Below, one piece after another: positions 14,969 to 23,469 of a stretch of DNA of 64,000 nucleotides. Position 1 is the first letter of the stretch. Each line of letters begins with the position of its first letter. The notes beneath the pieces were generated by a model. The model saw nothing but the letters and a program-made list of their open reading frames with translations, did not search any database and was not told the origin of the DNA. The DNA is from CAYRVX01 sp964642165. Lineage in GTDB: Bacteria; Planctomycetota; Phycisphaerae; SM23-33. Position numbers and translations under genes: made by a program. Where the stretch lies: the NCBI GenBank assembly GCA_964642165.1, contig CAZXOC010000002.1:1-64000 (forward strand), in the 5' to 3' direction.

Positions 14969-16855
14969 CTACTCCAGTTCCGGCTGGATGTCGACCCAGC
15001 CGCCGTCGTGCTCGTACGCGGAGAGATACATCGCGTGGAGGATGGACTGGGTCCGTCGCGCGTCGCGGCCGGGGCAGGTCAGCTCGGCGCCGATGCGCAC
15101 GGCCGCGGCGAAGTTGTCGGCCGCGTTGACGTACTCGCTCTCCACCCGCTCGGGCGGCTCTTCCATCCACGCGCCGTCCAGGAAGTACTTGCAGACGGGG
15201 TGGTCGAACGGCCCGCCGGCGGCCTGGAAGTACGCCCCGCCCGTTCCCGCGAGCTCCCAGTGGAGGTACCAGGTCTTCTGGGGGTAGCACGTCGTGGCCT
15301 GGAACGTGAGGGCGAGGTCGTCGTCGTAGAGCCAGACGGCCAGGCCGAGGTCCTCGGCCTCGATGTCGTGGTTCTGCGTCCAGAGGTTGCAGCGGACCTT
15401 CCTGGGGATGCCGACGCAGAAGGCGACCTCGTCGATGTGGTGAATCGACTGGTTGCTGAGGACGCCGCCGCCGTCGAGGGCGCGGGTGCCGCGCCAGGCG
15501 CCGTTGGCCCGGAAGTAGTCCATCGTTCGCAGCACCTTCAGCGAGCAGTTGCCGCTGAGCAGGCGCCCGAGTGCCCCGCCCTCCAGCGCCGCCTTGAGCG
15601 ACAGCGTCGCCGACGTGTACCGCCGCCCGAAGTCCACGCCCAGCAGCAGGCCCCTTTCCTCGGCCAGGCGGATCATCGCGTCGCAGGCCTCGACACTCGC
15701 GTCCATGGGCTTGGTGGTCAGGACGTGCTTGCCGGCCTCGAGGGCCTGGAGGGCGACCTTGCCGTGGTTGCCCGTCTCGGTCAGGACGTAGACGACCTCG
15801 ACCTCGTCGTGGTCGAGCCACTCGCGAACGTCCACGCCGTAGGGCACGCCGAACTCCGTGCCGGTGCGCTCGGCGCGCTCCTCGCGGAGGTCGCAGACGC
15901 CGACGAGCCGGCACCCGCTGGTCTCGTGGACCTGGCGCGAGCGGTTGTGGCCCATGCCGAGGCCGACGACGGCGAAGCCGACCGGATCGTCCTCCCAGGA
16001 GCGCTCGTGGCCTTCGGAGGCCTTCGGCTCGTCGAACAGCCCCCCGGCCGCGGCCGTCGGCCAGGCCCTCTGTACGACCTCGACGGTCCGCCGGGACATC
16101 TCCTCGTTGCTCACCGAGCTGTCGGGGTTGTGCGTCTCGACGCTGACGGGCCCGTCGAGCCCGGCGTTGTCGCAGACCTGGAGCACCTTGCTGTAGGGGA
16201 CGGTCTCGTCCGCCAGGCCCTCGACGGCGCCGCGGGCCTTGACGTGCAGCAGCCGGGCGTGCGGCGCCAGGCGACGGAGGTACGCGTCCTCGTCCTGCCG
16301 CCGCTCGTCGCAGTCCCACGCGTTGTGGACGTCCCAGGCCAGCCCCCACTGCGGCACGCCGAGCGCCTCGGCGATCGTCAGCACCTCATCCGGCGTAACG
16401 CCGCAGTTCTCGAAGGCCAGGACCAGCCCGGCGGCCCGGGCCCGCTCCGCCAGCGGGCCGAACAGGTCCAGCACCTTCTGCTGCTCGTCGGGGCGGACGG
16501 CGAGTTCCCCGGCCAGCTCCGCCGGCGGCTGCCAGTAGAAGAAGCTCCGCACCAGCCGGCAGTCCACGGCGTCGGCCAGGCGGATGATTCCCTCGAGCTT
16601 GTCGGCCTCGGCCTGCCGGCGGTCGGCGTCGGGCAGGTGCACCTTGGCCAGCGACGACTCGAGGCAGCCCACCTTCATGTCGTGGTCGTCCAGGAGCCGC
16701 TTCAGCTCGGGCAGTCTGTCGGGGTCCAGCGCCTCGGCGGCCTTGCCGAGCACGCGCCCGCGAAGGTCCACGTACTCCAGCCCCCACTCCTTGAGGACGG
16801 GCAGGCCTTGGGCGATGTCCACCCCCAGCTCGTCGGTGAAGATCGACGGGAACAT
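14969..16855 (-). CDS. Fusion: xylose-isomerase-like TIM barrel + Gfo/Idh/MocA oxidoreductase
   Basis: The protein has 628 residues with two complete enzymatic modules. Residues 1-265 are an AP-endonuclease-2/sugar-isomerase barrel with metal-ligand candidates Glu149 (LAFENCG), Asp175 (AWDVHN), His204 and Glu240 (VSVETHN). Residues about 292-628 are an NAD(P)-dependent sugar oxidoreductase: AVVGLGMGHNRSR Rossmann loop and EAGKHVLTTKPMD with Lys382. These modules usually occur as separate neighbouring genes in sugar (inositol, rhamnose-like, keto-sugar) catabolism. There is no signal peptide, so the protein is cytoplasmic. The start is supported by AAGGAG 5 nt upstream and a promoter at 16908-16936. 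The fusion implies consecutive steps on one sugar. Confidence 0.85.
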   Translation of the reverse strand: MFPSIFTDELGVDIAQGLPVLKEWGLEYVDLRGRVLGKAAEALDPDRLPELKRLLDDHDMKVGCLESSLAKVHLPDADRRQAEADKLEGIIRLADAVDCRLVRSFFYWQPPAELAGELAVRPDEQQKVLDLFGPLAERARAAGLVLAFENCGVTPDEVLTIAEALGVPQWGLAWDVHNAWDCDERRQDEDAYLRRLAPHARLLHVKARGAVEGLADETVPYSKVLQVCDNAGLDGPVSVETHNPDSSVSNEEMSRRTVEVVQRAWPTAAAGGLFDEPKASEGHERSWEDDPVGFAVVGLGMGHNRSRQVHETSGCRLVGVCDLREERAERTGTEFGVPYGVDVREWLDHDEVEVVYVLTETGNHGKVALQALEAGKHVLTTKPMDASVEACDAMIRLAEERGLLLGVDFGRRYTSATLSLKAALEGGALGRLLSGNCSLKVLRTMDYFRANGAWRGTRALDGGGVLSNQSIHHIDEVAFCVGIPRKVRCNLWTQNHDIEAEDLGLAVWLYDDDLALTFQATTCYPQKTWYLHWELAGTGGAYFQAAGGPFDHPVCKYFLDGAWMEEPPERVESEYVNAADNFAAAVRIGAELTCPGRDARRTQSILHAMYLSAYEHDGGWVDIQPELE

Positions 16856-16907
16856 GGTCTCTCCTTACGGCAGTCCACCTCGGGCCACGCTGCGTTCCGG
16901 AGGCGTG

Positions 16908-16936
16908 AGCCTACCGCATTCCCGCAGCGCGTTCAA
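16908..16936 (-). promoter_or_regulatory. Candidate sigma70 promoter for the TIM-barrel/Gfo fusion gene
   Basis: On the minus strand TTGAAC is followed after 17 nt by TAGGCT, about 50 nt upstream of the start codon. The -10 matches the one at 22590-22595. Confidence 0.5.
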
Positions 16937-17015
16937 TGCCGGCGGCGGGCCTTCCGGCCGAGCGGTGCGCAACGCCGGGCGGACACACCGCCCTCGCCCG
17001 AGCAGCGGCGAAGAA

Positions 17016-17044
17016 CTGCCCTCGCCGGCACATTCCGGTATGAT
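17016..17044 (+). promoter_or_regulatory. Candidate promoter for the 17088/17186 gene pair
   Basis: CTGCCC (weak -35), a 17-nt spacer and a good -10, TATGAT, end 43 nt before the first ATG at 17088. The predicted transcript therefore includes the 33-codon upstream frame. Confidence 0.45.
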
Positions 17045-17087
17045 GCAGCGCGGCCCGGGCGGCGGCCGACTCGGATGGGGAAGAGAG

Positions 17088-17189
17088 ATGGTCGTTCGTG
17101 CCCTGATCGTCGCGCTGTGTCTCGGCGCCACGTCCGCGTGGGCGATGGTGGCAACGAACCCCGGCCCGGCCGGAAAGGAGCACACATGA
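17088..17189 (+). CDS. Small signal-peptide-like leader ORF (33 aa), stop overlaps next start
   Basis: The 33 codons encode a near-perfect Sec signal (MVVRALIVALCLGATSAWA, with an AWA-type cleavage site) and a short polar tail. The stop overlaps the start of the following DUF5060 gene in an ATGA arrangement, which suggests translational coupling. A TATGAT box 43 nt upstream supports transcription through it; its own Shine-Dalgarno (GGGGAAGAG) is weak. It could be a coupling leader peptide, a tiny exported peptide, or a remnant of an older signal sequence. A chance ORF cannot be excluded. Confidence 0.4.
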   Translation: MVVRALIVALCLGATSAWAMVATNPGPAGKEHT

Positions 17190-18736
17190 CTGAGGGGAAC
17201 GCAGCGGGCCCTGCCCTGGCCCTGCGGGCGGCGCTTCTCACCGCCCTCGCCGCGGCGCCCTGCGCAGCCGAGGACGTCGGCGAGAGGACGGGACGGATGT
17301 GGCACCCCTGCGTCGAGTGGAGCCGGCGCAATCCGTCGTGGGAGGGCAACCCGTTCGACGTGGTCGCCACGGTGACGTTCCGCCACGCCGACAGCGGCGA
17401 GCGGCGAGCCACGGAGATGTTCTACGTCGGCGACAAGACCTGGCGGTTCCGCTTCGCCGGCACGCGGCTGGGGCGCTGGGCCTTCCGCTCGACAAGCAGG
17501 GACCCGCAGCTCGACGGGCTGACGGGCACGGTAATCGTCAAGCCCAATCCCGACGACGACGCGGCCGGCTTCCTGACGCACAAGGGCAATCGATTCGCCC
17601 GACACGTCGGCAACGACGGCCGCCTCGAAGCGTACCGCTTTACCGTATACATGAACCGTGTGGAGTTCACCGGCCGACTGATCGGGCTGCCCGACGAACC
17701 GGAGCGGCTTCGCGCCTACGTGGAGGACGCCAGGCGGCACGGCTTCGGCGCCATCTTCGTCCACGTGGTCAACAGTTGGTTCCAGTACGGCGCGCGGAAG
17801 TACATCGACCACAAGAGCGTCGACCCCGACCCCAAGACCTTCGCCGCGCTCGAGGAGGCGATCCGCACGGCTCGCGGGCTCGGCTGCCGCGTGCATTTCT
17901 GGGCCTGGGGCGACCAGTCGCGCAGGTGGACGCCGATCGGCGTCGGGGGCATCAACGGCCCGGCCGACCGGCGGCTGCAACGCTACATCGCCGCGCGGCT
18001 CGGCCCGATGGTCGGCTGGTCGATGGGGTACGGCTTCGATCTGCACGAGTGGACGAAGCCCGCTCAGCTCGACGCGTGGGCCAAGTATCTCCACGAGCAC
18101 ATGGGCTGGGACCACTTGCTGTGCACGCGCGGGCACAGGCTGGCCGGCAGCAGGAACAACATGGACTCCTACGACGGCTTCGGGCGATCGGTGGGTCTGG
18201 CCACCAGCGCCCACGGGCCCAAGGACTACCACGAGATCGTCAGGCACCTCGACAGCGATGCAGCCCGGCCTCATTTCTACGAGGAGCGCCACAGTTACCT
18301 GCGGGAGGGCTTCCGGTTGGACATGCGGGGGACGCGGCGGCTGGTGTGGTGGCAGACGCTGGCCGGCGGCATGGGGGGCTTCTTCGGCTTCTACCCGAAC
18401 AGCAAGCACCCGTACCCCAACCCCGAGCAGCTCCGCTGCGCGAGCGAGTTCTGGCACAAACGGTTCCTTCTCGAGATGGTCCGGGCCAACGAGCTGACGG
18501 ATGGGTACGCCCTGAGGACGCCCGACCGCCGCCGTTTCGTCTTCTACCGAGAAGACGCCGCCGCGATCGCCGTCGATCTGACGAAGGCGCCCGCCCCACT
18601 GCCCGCCGTGGCCGTCGACGCCGCCAAGGCCTACAAGGAGATCGACCTCGGCAAGCTGACGCCCGGCAAGCACACGCTGAAGCTGCCCCGCAAGAGCGAC
18701 TGGGCCGTCGCCGTCGGGACGTTCGACGCCAGGTGA
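17186..18736 (+). CDS. Exported DUF5060-domain glycoside-hydrolase-like protein
   Basis: This 516-residue protein starts at an ATG with AAAGGAG upstream. The N-terminus (LALRAALLTALAAAPCAAED) is a plausible signal peptide, though short of early positive charge. Residues about 35-115 are a DUF5060 sandwich (WEGNPFDVVATVTF, then WRFRFAGTRLGRWAF). Residues about 140-440 resemble a TIM-barrel glycosidase: FGAIFVHVVNSWF, VHFWAWGDQSRRW, GWSMGYGFDLHEW. The C-terminus has a short beta domain (FVFYREDAAAIAVDL) like other members. It shares the DUF5060 layout with the 12513-14783 protein but differs in barrel sequence. Substrate unknown. Confidence 0.75.
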   Translation: MTEGNAAGPALALRAALLTALAAAPCAAEDVGERTGRMWHPCVEWSRRNPSWEGNPFDVVATVTFRHADSGERRATEMFYVGDKTWRFRFAGTRLGRWAFRSTSRDPQLDGLTGTVIVKPNPDDDAAGFLTHKGNRFARHVGNDGRLEAYRFTVYMNRVEFTGRLIGLPDEPERLRAYVEDARRHGFGAIFVHVVNSWFQYGARKYIDHKSVDPDPKTFAALEEAIRTARGLGCRVHFWAWGDQSRRWTPIGVGGINGPADRRLQRYIAARLGPMVGWSMGYGFDLHEWTKPAQLDAWAKYLHEHMGWDHLLCTRGHRLAGSRNNMDSYDGFGRSVGLATSAHGPKDYHEIVRHLDSDAARPHFYEERHSYLREGFRLDMRGTRRLVWWQTLAGGMGGFFGFYPNSKHPYPNPEQLRCASEFWHKRFLLEMVRANELTDGYALRTPDRRRFVFYREDAAAIAVDLTKAPAPLPAVAVDAAKAYKEIDLGKLTPGKHTLKLPRKSDWAVAVGTFDAR

Positions 18737-18787
18737 CCCGCACGGCGATGCCTCGCTGTCAGCGGCCCACGCTCAACTCGGGGACTG

Positions 18788-18819
18788 CCGATCGGACTGA
18801 CGCCGGGAACATCGGTTTT
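18788..18819 (+). terminator. Weak candidate terminator between convergent genes
   Basis: An imperfect stem (CCGAT ... ATCGG, with an inner GG/CC pair) is followed by TTTT, 52 nt after the DUF5060 gene stop and in the 87-nt convergent gap. The loop is large, so this is tentative. Confidence 0.3.
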
Positions 18820-18823
18820 GCGC

Positions 18824-21085
18824 CTACTCCGCCGGCGCGGCGGGACCCCGGTAGACCGAGCCGCCGAACGTCGTCACGACGATGTGCTCGGCGTCGCCGG
18901 GCAGGAAGTGCACGCGCTGGATGTTCGAGAACGGCAACCTGGAGAACGGCTGCCAGGTCGCGCCGTCGTCGCGGCTGAGCCACAGGCCCGCGCTGTCCCG
19001 CGGCACGCCCTCGGTGAGCGTCATGTAGATCCAGCCCGCACGGCCGGGGTGGTAGAACGCCCCGAAGTGCTCCGGCCCCCTCTGCGCGAGCCGCTTCCAG
19101 GTGGCCCCGCCGTCGGTCGTGCGGTACAGCCCTCCCTCCGGCCGGCCGCGGGAGTTCGCCGCCGACAGCAGGATCGTCCCGCTGAGCTTTGGATGGACCG
19201 TGAAGTCCTTCGGCCAGCGCACGCCCAGGGAGCCGGTGACCTTCGACCAGCTCTCGCCGCGATCCGCCGAACGGTACAGCCCGACGCCGTCGGCCGTGAA
19301 GCCCCCGCCGGGCCGGCGCTTCGCCGTCACCAGGACGAAGAGCCCGCCGTCGGCGTGACGCTGAATCCTGCAGCAGCGCATGTTCTTCGGATGGCCCAGG
19401 CTGCGGCTCTTCGGAGCCCACGTCGCGCCGCCATCGTCGCTGCGGTAGACGCCCATCTCGAAGAGCGAGGCATACAGCCGCCGCCGGCCCTTTGGCGACG
19501 TCGGATCGAGCACGACCGACAGGCACGGCGCCTCGGGCAGCTTCGCCTTCCGCCACGTTTGCCCGAAGTCATCGCTGCGAGCCACGCCGCCGGACATCCG
19601 CACGCGGTGCCGCCCGTGGATGATGTTCCCGTTCGGGATGTCGTGCGTGTTGGACATCGCCGCCCAGATCCGTCCCGGCACGTCGGGGTCGAACGCCAGC
19701 TCGTATGTGGTGTTCCGCCACGGCAGGGCCCACCCGCCCCAGATCCAGGTCCGCCCGGCGTCGAGGCTGCGCGCCAGGCCGATGTCCGTGTAGCAGATGT
19801 AGTGCCGCCGGGGCTCGTGCGGGTCGGCGTAGTAGTTCCACGTGCTGGTGACGACCAGCCCGTTGTTGCGCCAGGCGGCCTGCGCGCCGCGCCCGCCGGC
19901 CCGCGCGCCGGTGTGGCCGACGTGCCACGTCCGCCCGCCGTCGTCCGTGCGGTACAGGAACATGCCCGTGGACATCATCACCACGTTCGGGTCGGCCGGG
20001 CTGACGACGAAGCTTGACGGCACGCTCTGCCAGCGCTGGCCGATCGCCTTGGCGAGCCAGTCATCCGCGACGTTGTACTGCCGGAAGCGCGGGTCGGAGA
20101 AGAGCACGGCCCGCCAGTGCTTGCCGGCGTCGTCGGTGCGATAGACGGTCGCGTGGTTCGGGGGGAAGTAGCTCGTGCCCGCGTCGTGGACGTAGGCGAC
20201 GCTCGGCCGCCTGTTCGTCGTGCGGACGTACCGGTAGCGCGGCACCTCGCCGTGAGCCCACTTGCTCGCGCGCTTCGTCTGCACGTTCAGGCCGTTCATG
20301 CACCGGCGCCACGTGCGGCCGTGGTCCGTCGAGACGTATACGCCGCCGGCCAGCTTGCCGCCGACGAGCCTGCACGCCACCGTGGCGTAGAGGAACGTCA
20401 CCTTGGCGTCCGAGCCGACGGCGAAGCTCAGCAGCGGCTGGTCCGGCAGCCCGCGCCCGAACCGCTCGAAGCGCGTGCCCCCCTGCCCGGAGAGGAACAC
20501 GCCGTCGATGGTGCCGACGTAGTAGCCGGGGGTGGCGAGGAGGTCCCTTCGATCGGCGCCCATGCCGATCGGCGTGCCGGTAACCCCCCGGCACGTGACC
20601 CACGTCTTCCCGCCGTCGGCCGTCGTGTACAGCCCCCCGGCGGCGCCGACGAACAGGTGCGTCCCCTCCTCGTCCGGGTCGATCCAGAGGAAGCTCAACC
20701 GCCCGCGCCAGGGCGGCTTGCCGCCCAGCGGCCGCCACGTCACGCCGTAGTCATCGCTGACGTGCAGCCGGCCGCTCCAGCCGCTGCCCGCGTAGATCCG
20801 CCCCGGACGTCTCGGGTCGAACACCGGCGAGCAGGACGTGCAGCCGCGGAGCTGCGCGTGGTGGATCATCCGCCACGAGCGCCCGCCGTCGCGCGAGACG
20901 TACGCCCCGCTCATGTCGCAGTTGACCATCGCGGCGTTGGCGTCGTGGGGGGAGCCAGCCAAGCTGAACAGCGCCCCACCGCCGCACAGGCCCACCGGGC
21001 GCCAGGGGTCGTCTGTCGCCACGGCACTCGCTCCCGTCGCCAGATACGTCGCCAGCGCGAGGGCCCGGCTCGCCGTCGTTCGCAT
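18824..21085 (-). CDS. Exported Asp-box (BNR/sortilin-type) beta-propeller protein
   Basis: The 753-residue protein has a weak signal peptide (ALALATYLATGASAVA) and about twelve Asp-box motifs of the S/T-x-D-x-G-x-T-W type, for example SRDGGRSW, TADGGKTW, STDHGRTW, TDDGGRTW, SLDAGRTW, SDDFGQTW, SDDGGATW, TTDGGATW and SRDDGATW. Twelve boxes fit a double propeller as in GH74 xyloglucanases or VPS10/sortilin-like proteins. Catalytic residues cannot be confirmed, so a binding role is equally possible. GAGGAG precedes the ATG. The scaffold gap starts 55 nt upstream, so its promoter and upstream neighbour are unknown. Confidence 0.8.
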   Translation of the reverse strand: MRTTASRALALATYLATGASAVATDDPWRPVGLCGGGALFSLAGSPHDANAAMVNCDMSGAYVSRDGGRSWRMIHHAQLRGCTSCSPVFDPRRPGRIYAGSGWSGRLHVSDDYGVTWRPLGGKPPWRGRLSFLWIDPDEEGTHLFVGAAGGLYTTADGGKTWVTCRGVTGTPIGMGADRRDLLATPGYYVGTIDGVFLSGQGGTRFERFGRGLPDQPLLSFAVGSDAKVTFLYATVACRLVGGKLAGGVYVSTDHGRTWRRCMNGLNVQTKRASKWAHGEVPRYRYVRTTNRRPSVAYVHDAGTSYFPPNHATVYRTDDAGKHWRAVLFSDPRFRQYNVADDWLAKAIGQRWQSVPSSFVVSPADPNVVMMSTGMFLYRTDDGGRTWHVGHTGARAGGRGAQAAWRNNGLVVTSTWNYYADPHEPRRHYICYTDIGLARSLDAGRTWIWGGWALPWRNTTYELAFDPDVPGRIWAAMSNTHDIPNGNIIHGRHRVRMSGGVARSDDFGQTWRKAKLPEAPCLSVVLDPTSPKGRRRLYASLFEMGVYRSDDGGATWAPKSRSLGHPKNMRCCRIQRHADGGLFVLVTAKRRPGGGFTADGVGLYRSADRGESWSKVTGSLGVRWPKDFTVHPKLSGTILLSAANSRGRPEGGLYRTTDGGATWKRLAQRGPEHFGAFYHPGRAGWIYMTLTEGVPRDSAGLWLSRDDGATWQPFSRLPFSNIQRVHFLPGDAEHIVVTTFGGSVYRGPAAPAE

Positions 21086-21140
21086 GCTCGTCTCCTCTCA
21101 GGGCCCGCCGGTTGGGGAGAGCATCCCCCGGCCGCGATCA

Positions 21141-21240
21141 NNNNNNNNNNNNNNNNNNNNNNNNNNNNNNNNNNNNNNNNNNNNNNNNNNNNNNNNNNNN
21201 NNNNNNNNNNNNNNNNNNNNNNNNNNNNNNNNNNNNNNNN
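21141..21240. other. Assembly gap (100 N)
   Basis: Exactly 100 Ns, the conventional placeholder for a scaffold gap of unknown true size. The pseudopilin gene is interrupted by it and the order of the two flanks depends on read-pair linkage only. Confidence 1.
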
Positions 21241-21914
21241 AACAGCTCGAGCTTGCCGTCGGCGTTCTTCTTCGAGATGACCTCGGAGTAGGTCCGCGTC
21301 CGGACGTGCCCGTCGGCCATGATGAACGCGCAGCGCCCCTGCTTCTCCTTCGCGACCTGATCGTAGCGCCTCATGTGCCCGCGAGGCCAGTCGCCGGGGG
21401 TGACCATCGCCTCGATGATGGCCGGCTCCTCGGTGATCCAGGAGCAGTGGCCGACCAGCGCGGTGTTGGGGGGGTCCTTGATCTCGTACGGCGTGACGAC
21501 CTTGTCGTCCTTGGTCAGCGTGTCGTTGAAGCCGTAGCCGCAGTGGACCTTGCCCGCCAGCCCGCGGTCGGGGTCGCTGGGGCAGACGTACATATCCGGG
21601 CGCTTGTTGCCGTACTTGTAGACCTTGTTGCACCACCACTTCGGCGTCGACTCGTCCCCCGGCAGCATGTCGTTGGCGTCGATGTTATGGTAGGTGACCG
21701 TCTGGATGTCGTTCATCGGCAGCTCGTCGTCGCAGCGGGAGTAGTAGCCCTGGATGGCCTTATTGATCAGGTTGAGCTGGTTCTGGCACCTCGTCTCGTT
21801 CGCGAGGTCCTTCACCGTCACGAACGAGGGCATCATGGTGCCCACCAGCAGGGCCATGATCCCCACGACCACCAGCAGCTCCACGAGCGTGAACGCCTGT
21901 GCCGAGCGATTCAT
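21241..21914 (-). CDS. Type II/IV pseudopilin-like prepilin protein (planctomycete H-X9-DG type), 3' end in gap
   Basis: About 224 residues are visible before the scaffold gap. The N-terminus is a class III prepilin signal: AQAFTLVELLVVVGIMALL, with Phe+1 and Glu+5 of the mature pilin. Later segments (PNTALVGHCSWI, then CAFIMADGHVRTRTYSEV) match the C-terminal H/DG region of the greatly expanded planctomycete family of T2SS-like pseudopilins. Located in the inner membrane and processed by prepilin peptidase; its individual role is unknown. Start supported by GGAGG 10 nt upstream and by a TACAAT promoter at 21977. Only a few residues may be missing, since the DG motif normally lies near the C-terminus. 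Confidence 0.85.
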
Positions 21915-21976
21915 GCATATATCCTCCGCCTCCCGGCCTGACCGGGGGGAAGCAGCACTCGAACCACGTTACCTGC

Positions 21977-22005
21977 ATTGTACCGGATGGCTCGCGCCCG
22001 GTCCA
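21977..22005 (-). promoter_or_regulatory. sigma70-like promoter for the pseudopilin gene
   Basis: On the minus strand TGGACC, a 17-nt spacer and TACAAT (5 of 6 to consensus) lie 62 nt upstream of the ATG. Confidence 0.55.
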
Positions 22006-22049
22006 GCGCCCGGGGCCGGCGTGCCCGCGCGCCGGGGCGTAGAGACAAG

Positions 22050-22075
22050 CGGCCGCGCTGCAGCCAGCGCGGCCG
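22050..22075 (-). terminator. Perfect 11-bp GC hairpin after rplU
   Basis: An 11-bp perfect stem with a 4-nt loop lies 57 nt past the L21 stop and just before the pseudopilin promoter. On the minus strand it is followed by CTTGTCT, only weakly T-rich, so termination may need Rho or be partial. Its position between two transcription units fits a terminator. Confidence 0.5.
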
Positions 22076-22132
22076 AGAGGTCCAGATCCCGCGCCCGCTC
22101 GCGGCGCGGCGAGCGACCCGAGCCCGGGCGCG

Positions 22133-22450
22133 TCACGCGACAATCTTCGTGACCCGCACCTGGATGTACTTCTGCCGGTGCCCCATCTTCCGGCGCGAGC
22201 TTTTCCGCCGGCGCCACCGATACACGTAAAGCTTGCGGCCCTTGACCTCGCCGGCGACGATCTCGCCGACGACCTTCGCGCCTTCCACCAGCGGCGTGCC
22301 GACGCGGACGTCGCCGTCGGCGCTCACCAGCAGGACCCGGTCGAACTCGATCTCCCCGGCGTCCTCGGGCAGGTCGCGCAGGTCCAGGTTCAGCACGTCA
22401 CCCTCGGCGACCCGGAACTGCTGGCCGCTGTCCTCGATCACTGCATACAC
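22133..22450 (-). CDS. rplU: 50S ribosomal protein L21
   Basis: The protein has 105 residues, typical for bacterial L21 (about 103). It starts YAVIEDSGQQFRVAEGD and ends with the basic signature SSRRKMGHRQKYIQVRVTKI that contacts 23S rRNA. A GTG start is chosen because GAGGAG lies 7 nt upstream and the family motif begins directly after it; an upstream start would add 8 atypical residues. A strong promoter lies 33 nt upstream. The usual partner rpmA (L27) does not follow: the next 218 nt hold only a hairpin and the pseudopilin promoter. L21 is therefore an orphan here. Confidence 0.96.
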   Translation of the reverse strand: MYAVIEDSGQQFRVAEGDVLNLDLRDLPEDAGEIEFDRVLLVSADGDVRVGTPLVEGAKVVGEIVAGEVKGRKLYVYRWRRRKSSRRKMGHRQKYIQVRVTKIVA

Positions 22451-22482
22451 GGCTGTCTCCTCGCCTGGAAGCAAAGCATGGA

Positions 22483-22510
22483 ATTATCAACATCCCGGCG
22501 CCCGTGTCAA
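22483..22510 (-). promoter_or_regulatory. Strong sigma70 promoter for rplU
   Basis: On the minus strand a perfect TTGACA is followed after 16 nt by GATAAT (5 of 6), ending 33 nt before the GTG. This is the best promoter in the window and fits a highly expressed ribosomal gene. Confidence 0.75.
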
Positions 22511-22566
22511 GCCCCCGCCCGCTCACCTGGCCGGCCCCCCGTCTCTGGGTGGGTACGGGCTTCGGC

Positions 22567-22595
22567 TTGGCGCTGCGGGCGGGCGGTGATAGGCT
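22567..22595 (+). promoter_or_regulatory. Candidate sigma70 promoter for the 22629 hydrolase
   Basis: TTGGCG, a 17-nt spacer and TAGGCT end 33 nt before the ATG, divergent from the rplU promoter. Confidence 0.45.
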
Positions 22596-22628
22596 CCCCT
22601 CGGCCCGGCAGCAGAAAGGGCGACCCCC

Positions 22629-23393
22629 ATGATCATCGATGCCGACTGCCACATCTCGCCGACGCCCGAAGGCGGCAACAGCATCACCACCGACGAGCTC
22701 CTGCGGCGGATGGACCGCGCCGGCGTGGACAAGGCCGTCGCGTGGCTCCAGCCACCCTACCGCCGCGAGGTCGATCCCGCCAACGCCTACGTCCACCAGG
22801 CCATGCGCGACCACGGCGACCGCGTCCTGGGCTTCGGCTGGGCCGACCCCAACCTCGGCGTCGACGCCGCCAAGGCCACCGTCCGCCGCTGCGTGGAGGA
22901 CTTCGGGCTCTACGGCGTGAAACTCAACGGCGCCCAGAACAGCTTCTACATCGACTCGCCGGAGCTGTCGATCCCCGTGATCGAGGAGATCGCCCGGGCC
23001 GGCTGCCTGCTGGCCTTCCACGTCGGCGCCGACGCCTACGAGCACACGCACCCCTTCCGCGTGGGTAAGATCGCCCGGCAGTTCCCCGAGACGACCATCC
23101 TCGCCGTGCACATGGGCGGGGCGTCGTTCCACGACCTGTCCGACGCGATGATCGAGGTCGCCGCCGACTGCCCCAACCTCCACCTCATCGGCAGCGGGGT
23201 CCGGGTGATCCCCGTCCTCAAGGCCATCCGCACCCTCGGGGCCGATCGCGTCAGCTTCGGCAGCGACACGCCCTTCGAGCTGATGTGGGTCGAGCGGGCC
23301 AAGTACGATGCCCTGCTCGACGGCGAGGTCGCGGACGAGGACAGGGCCAGGATCATGGGCGGCAACATCGCGCGGCTGTTCGGCCTGGCGTAG
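22629..23393 (+). CDS. Amidohydrolase-2 family metal-dependent hydrolase
   Basis: The protein has 254 residues. MIIDADCHIS is a D-x-H version of the strand-1 metal site, followed by YGVKLNGAQN, LLAFHVGADAYEHTHP, TILAVHMGG and VSFGSDTPFELM, the standard strand order of this TIM-barrel family, with the catalytic Asp in GSDTPF. A cytoplasmic hydrolase or decarboxylase of unknown substrate. It is a single-gene unit: divergent to rplU and convergent with the M20 peptidase, with no obvious terminator in the 76-nt gap. AAAGGG precedes the start at a long spacing. Confidence 0.8.
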   Translation: MIIDADCHISPTPEGGNSITTDELLRRMDRAGVDKAVAWLQPPYRREVDPANAYVHQAMRDHGDRVLGFGWADPNLGVDAAKATVRRCVEDFGLYGVKLNGAQNSFYIDSPELSIPVIEEIARAGCLLAFHVGADAYEHTHPFRVGKIARQFPETTILAVHMGGASFHDLSDAMIEVAADCPNLHLIGSGVRVIPVLKAIRTLGADRVSFGSDTPFELMWVERAKYDALLDGEVADEDRARIMGGNIARLFGLA

Positions 23394-23469
23394 GGCAGGC
23401 TGCCGCCGGGGGAGAACACCGAAGCCGCCGTCAGGCCAGCCGCCGCCGATGCAACCGTCCCGGCCGGGC

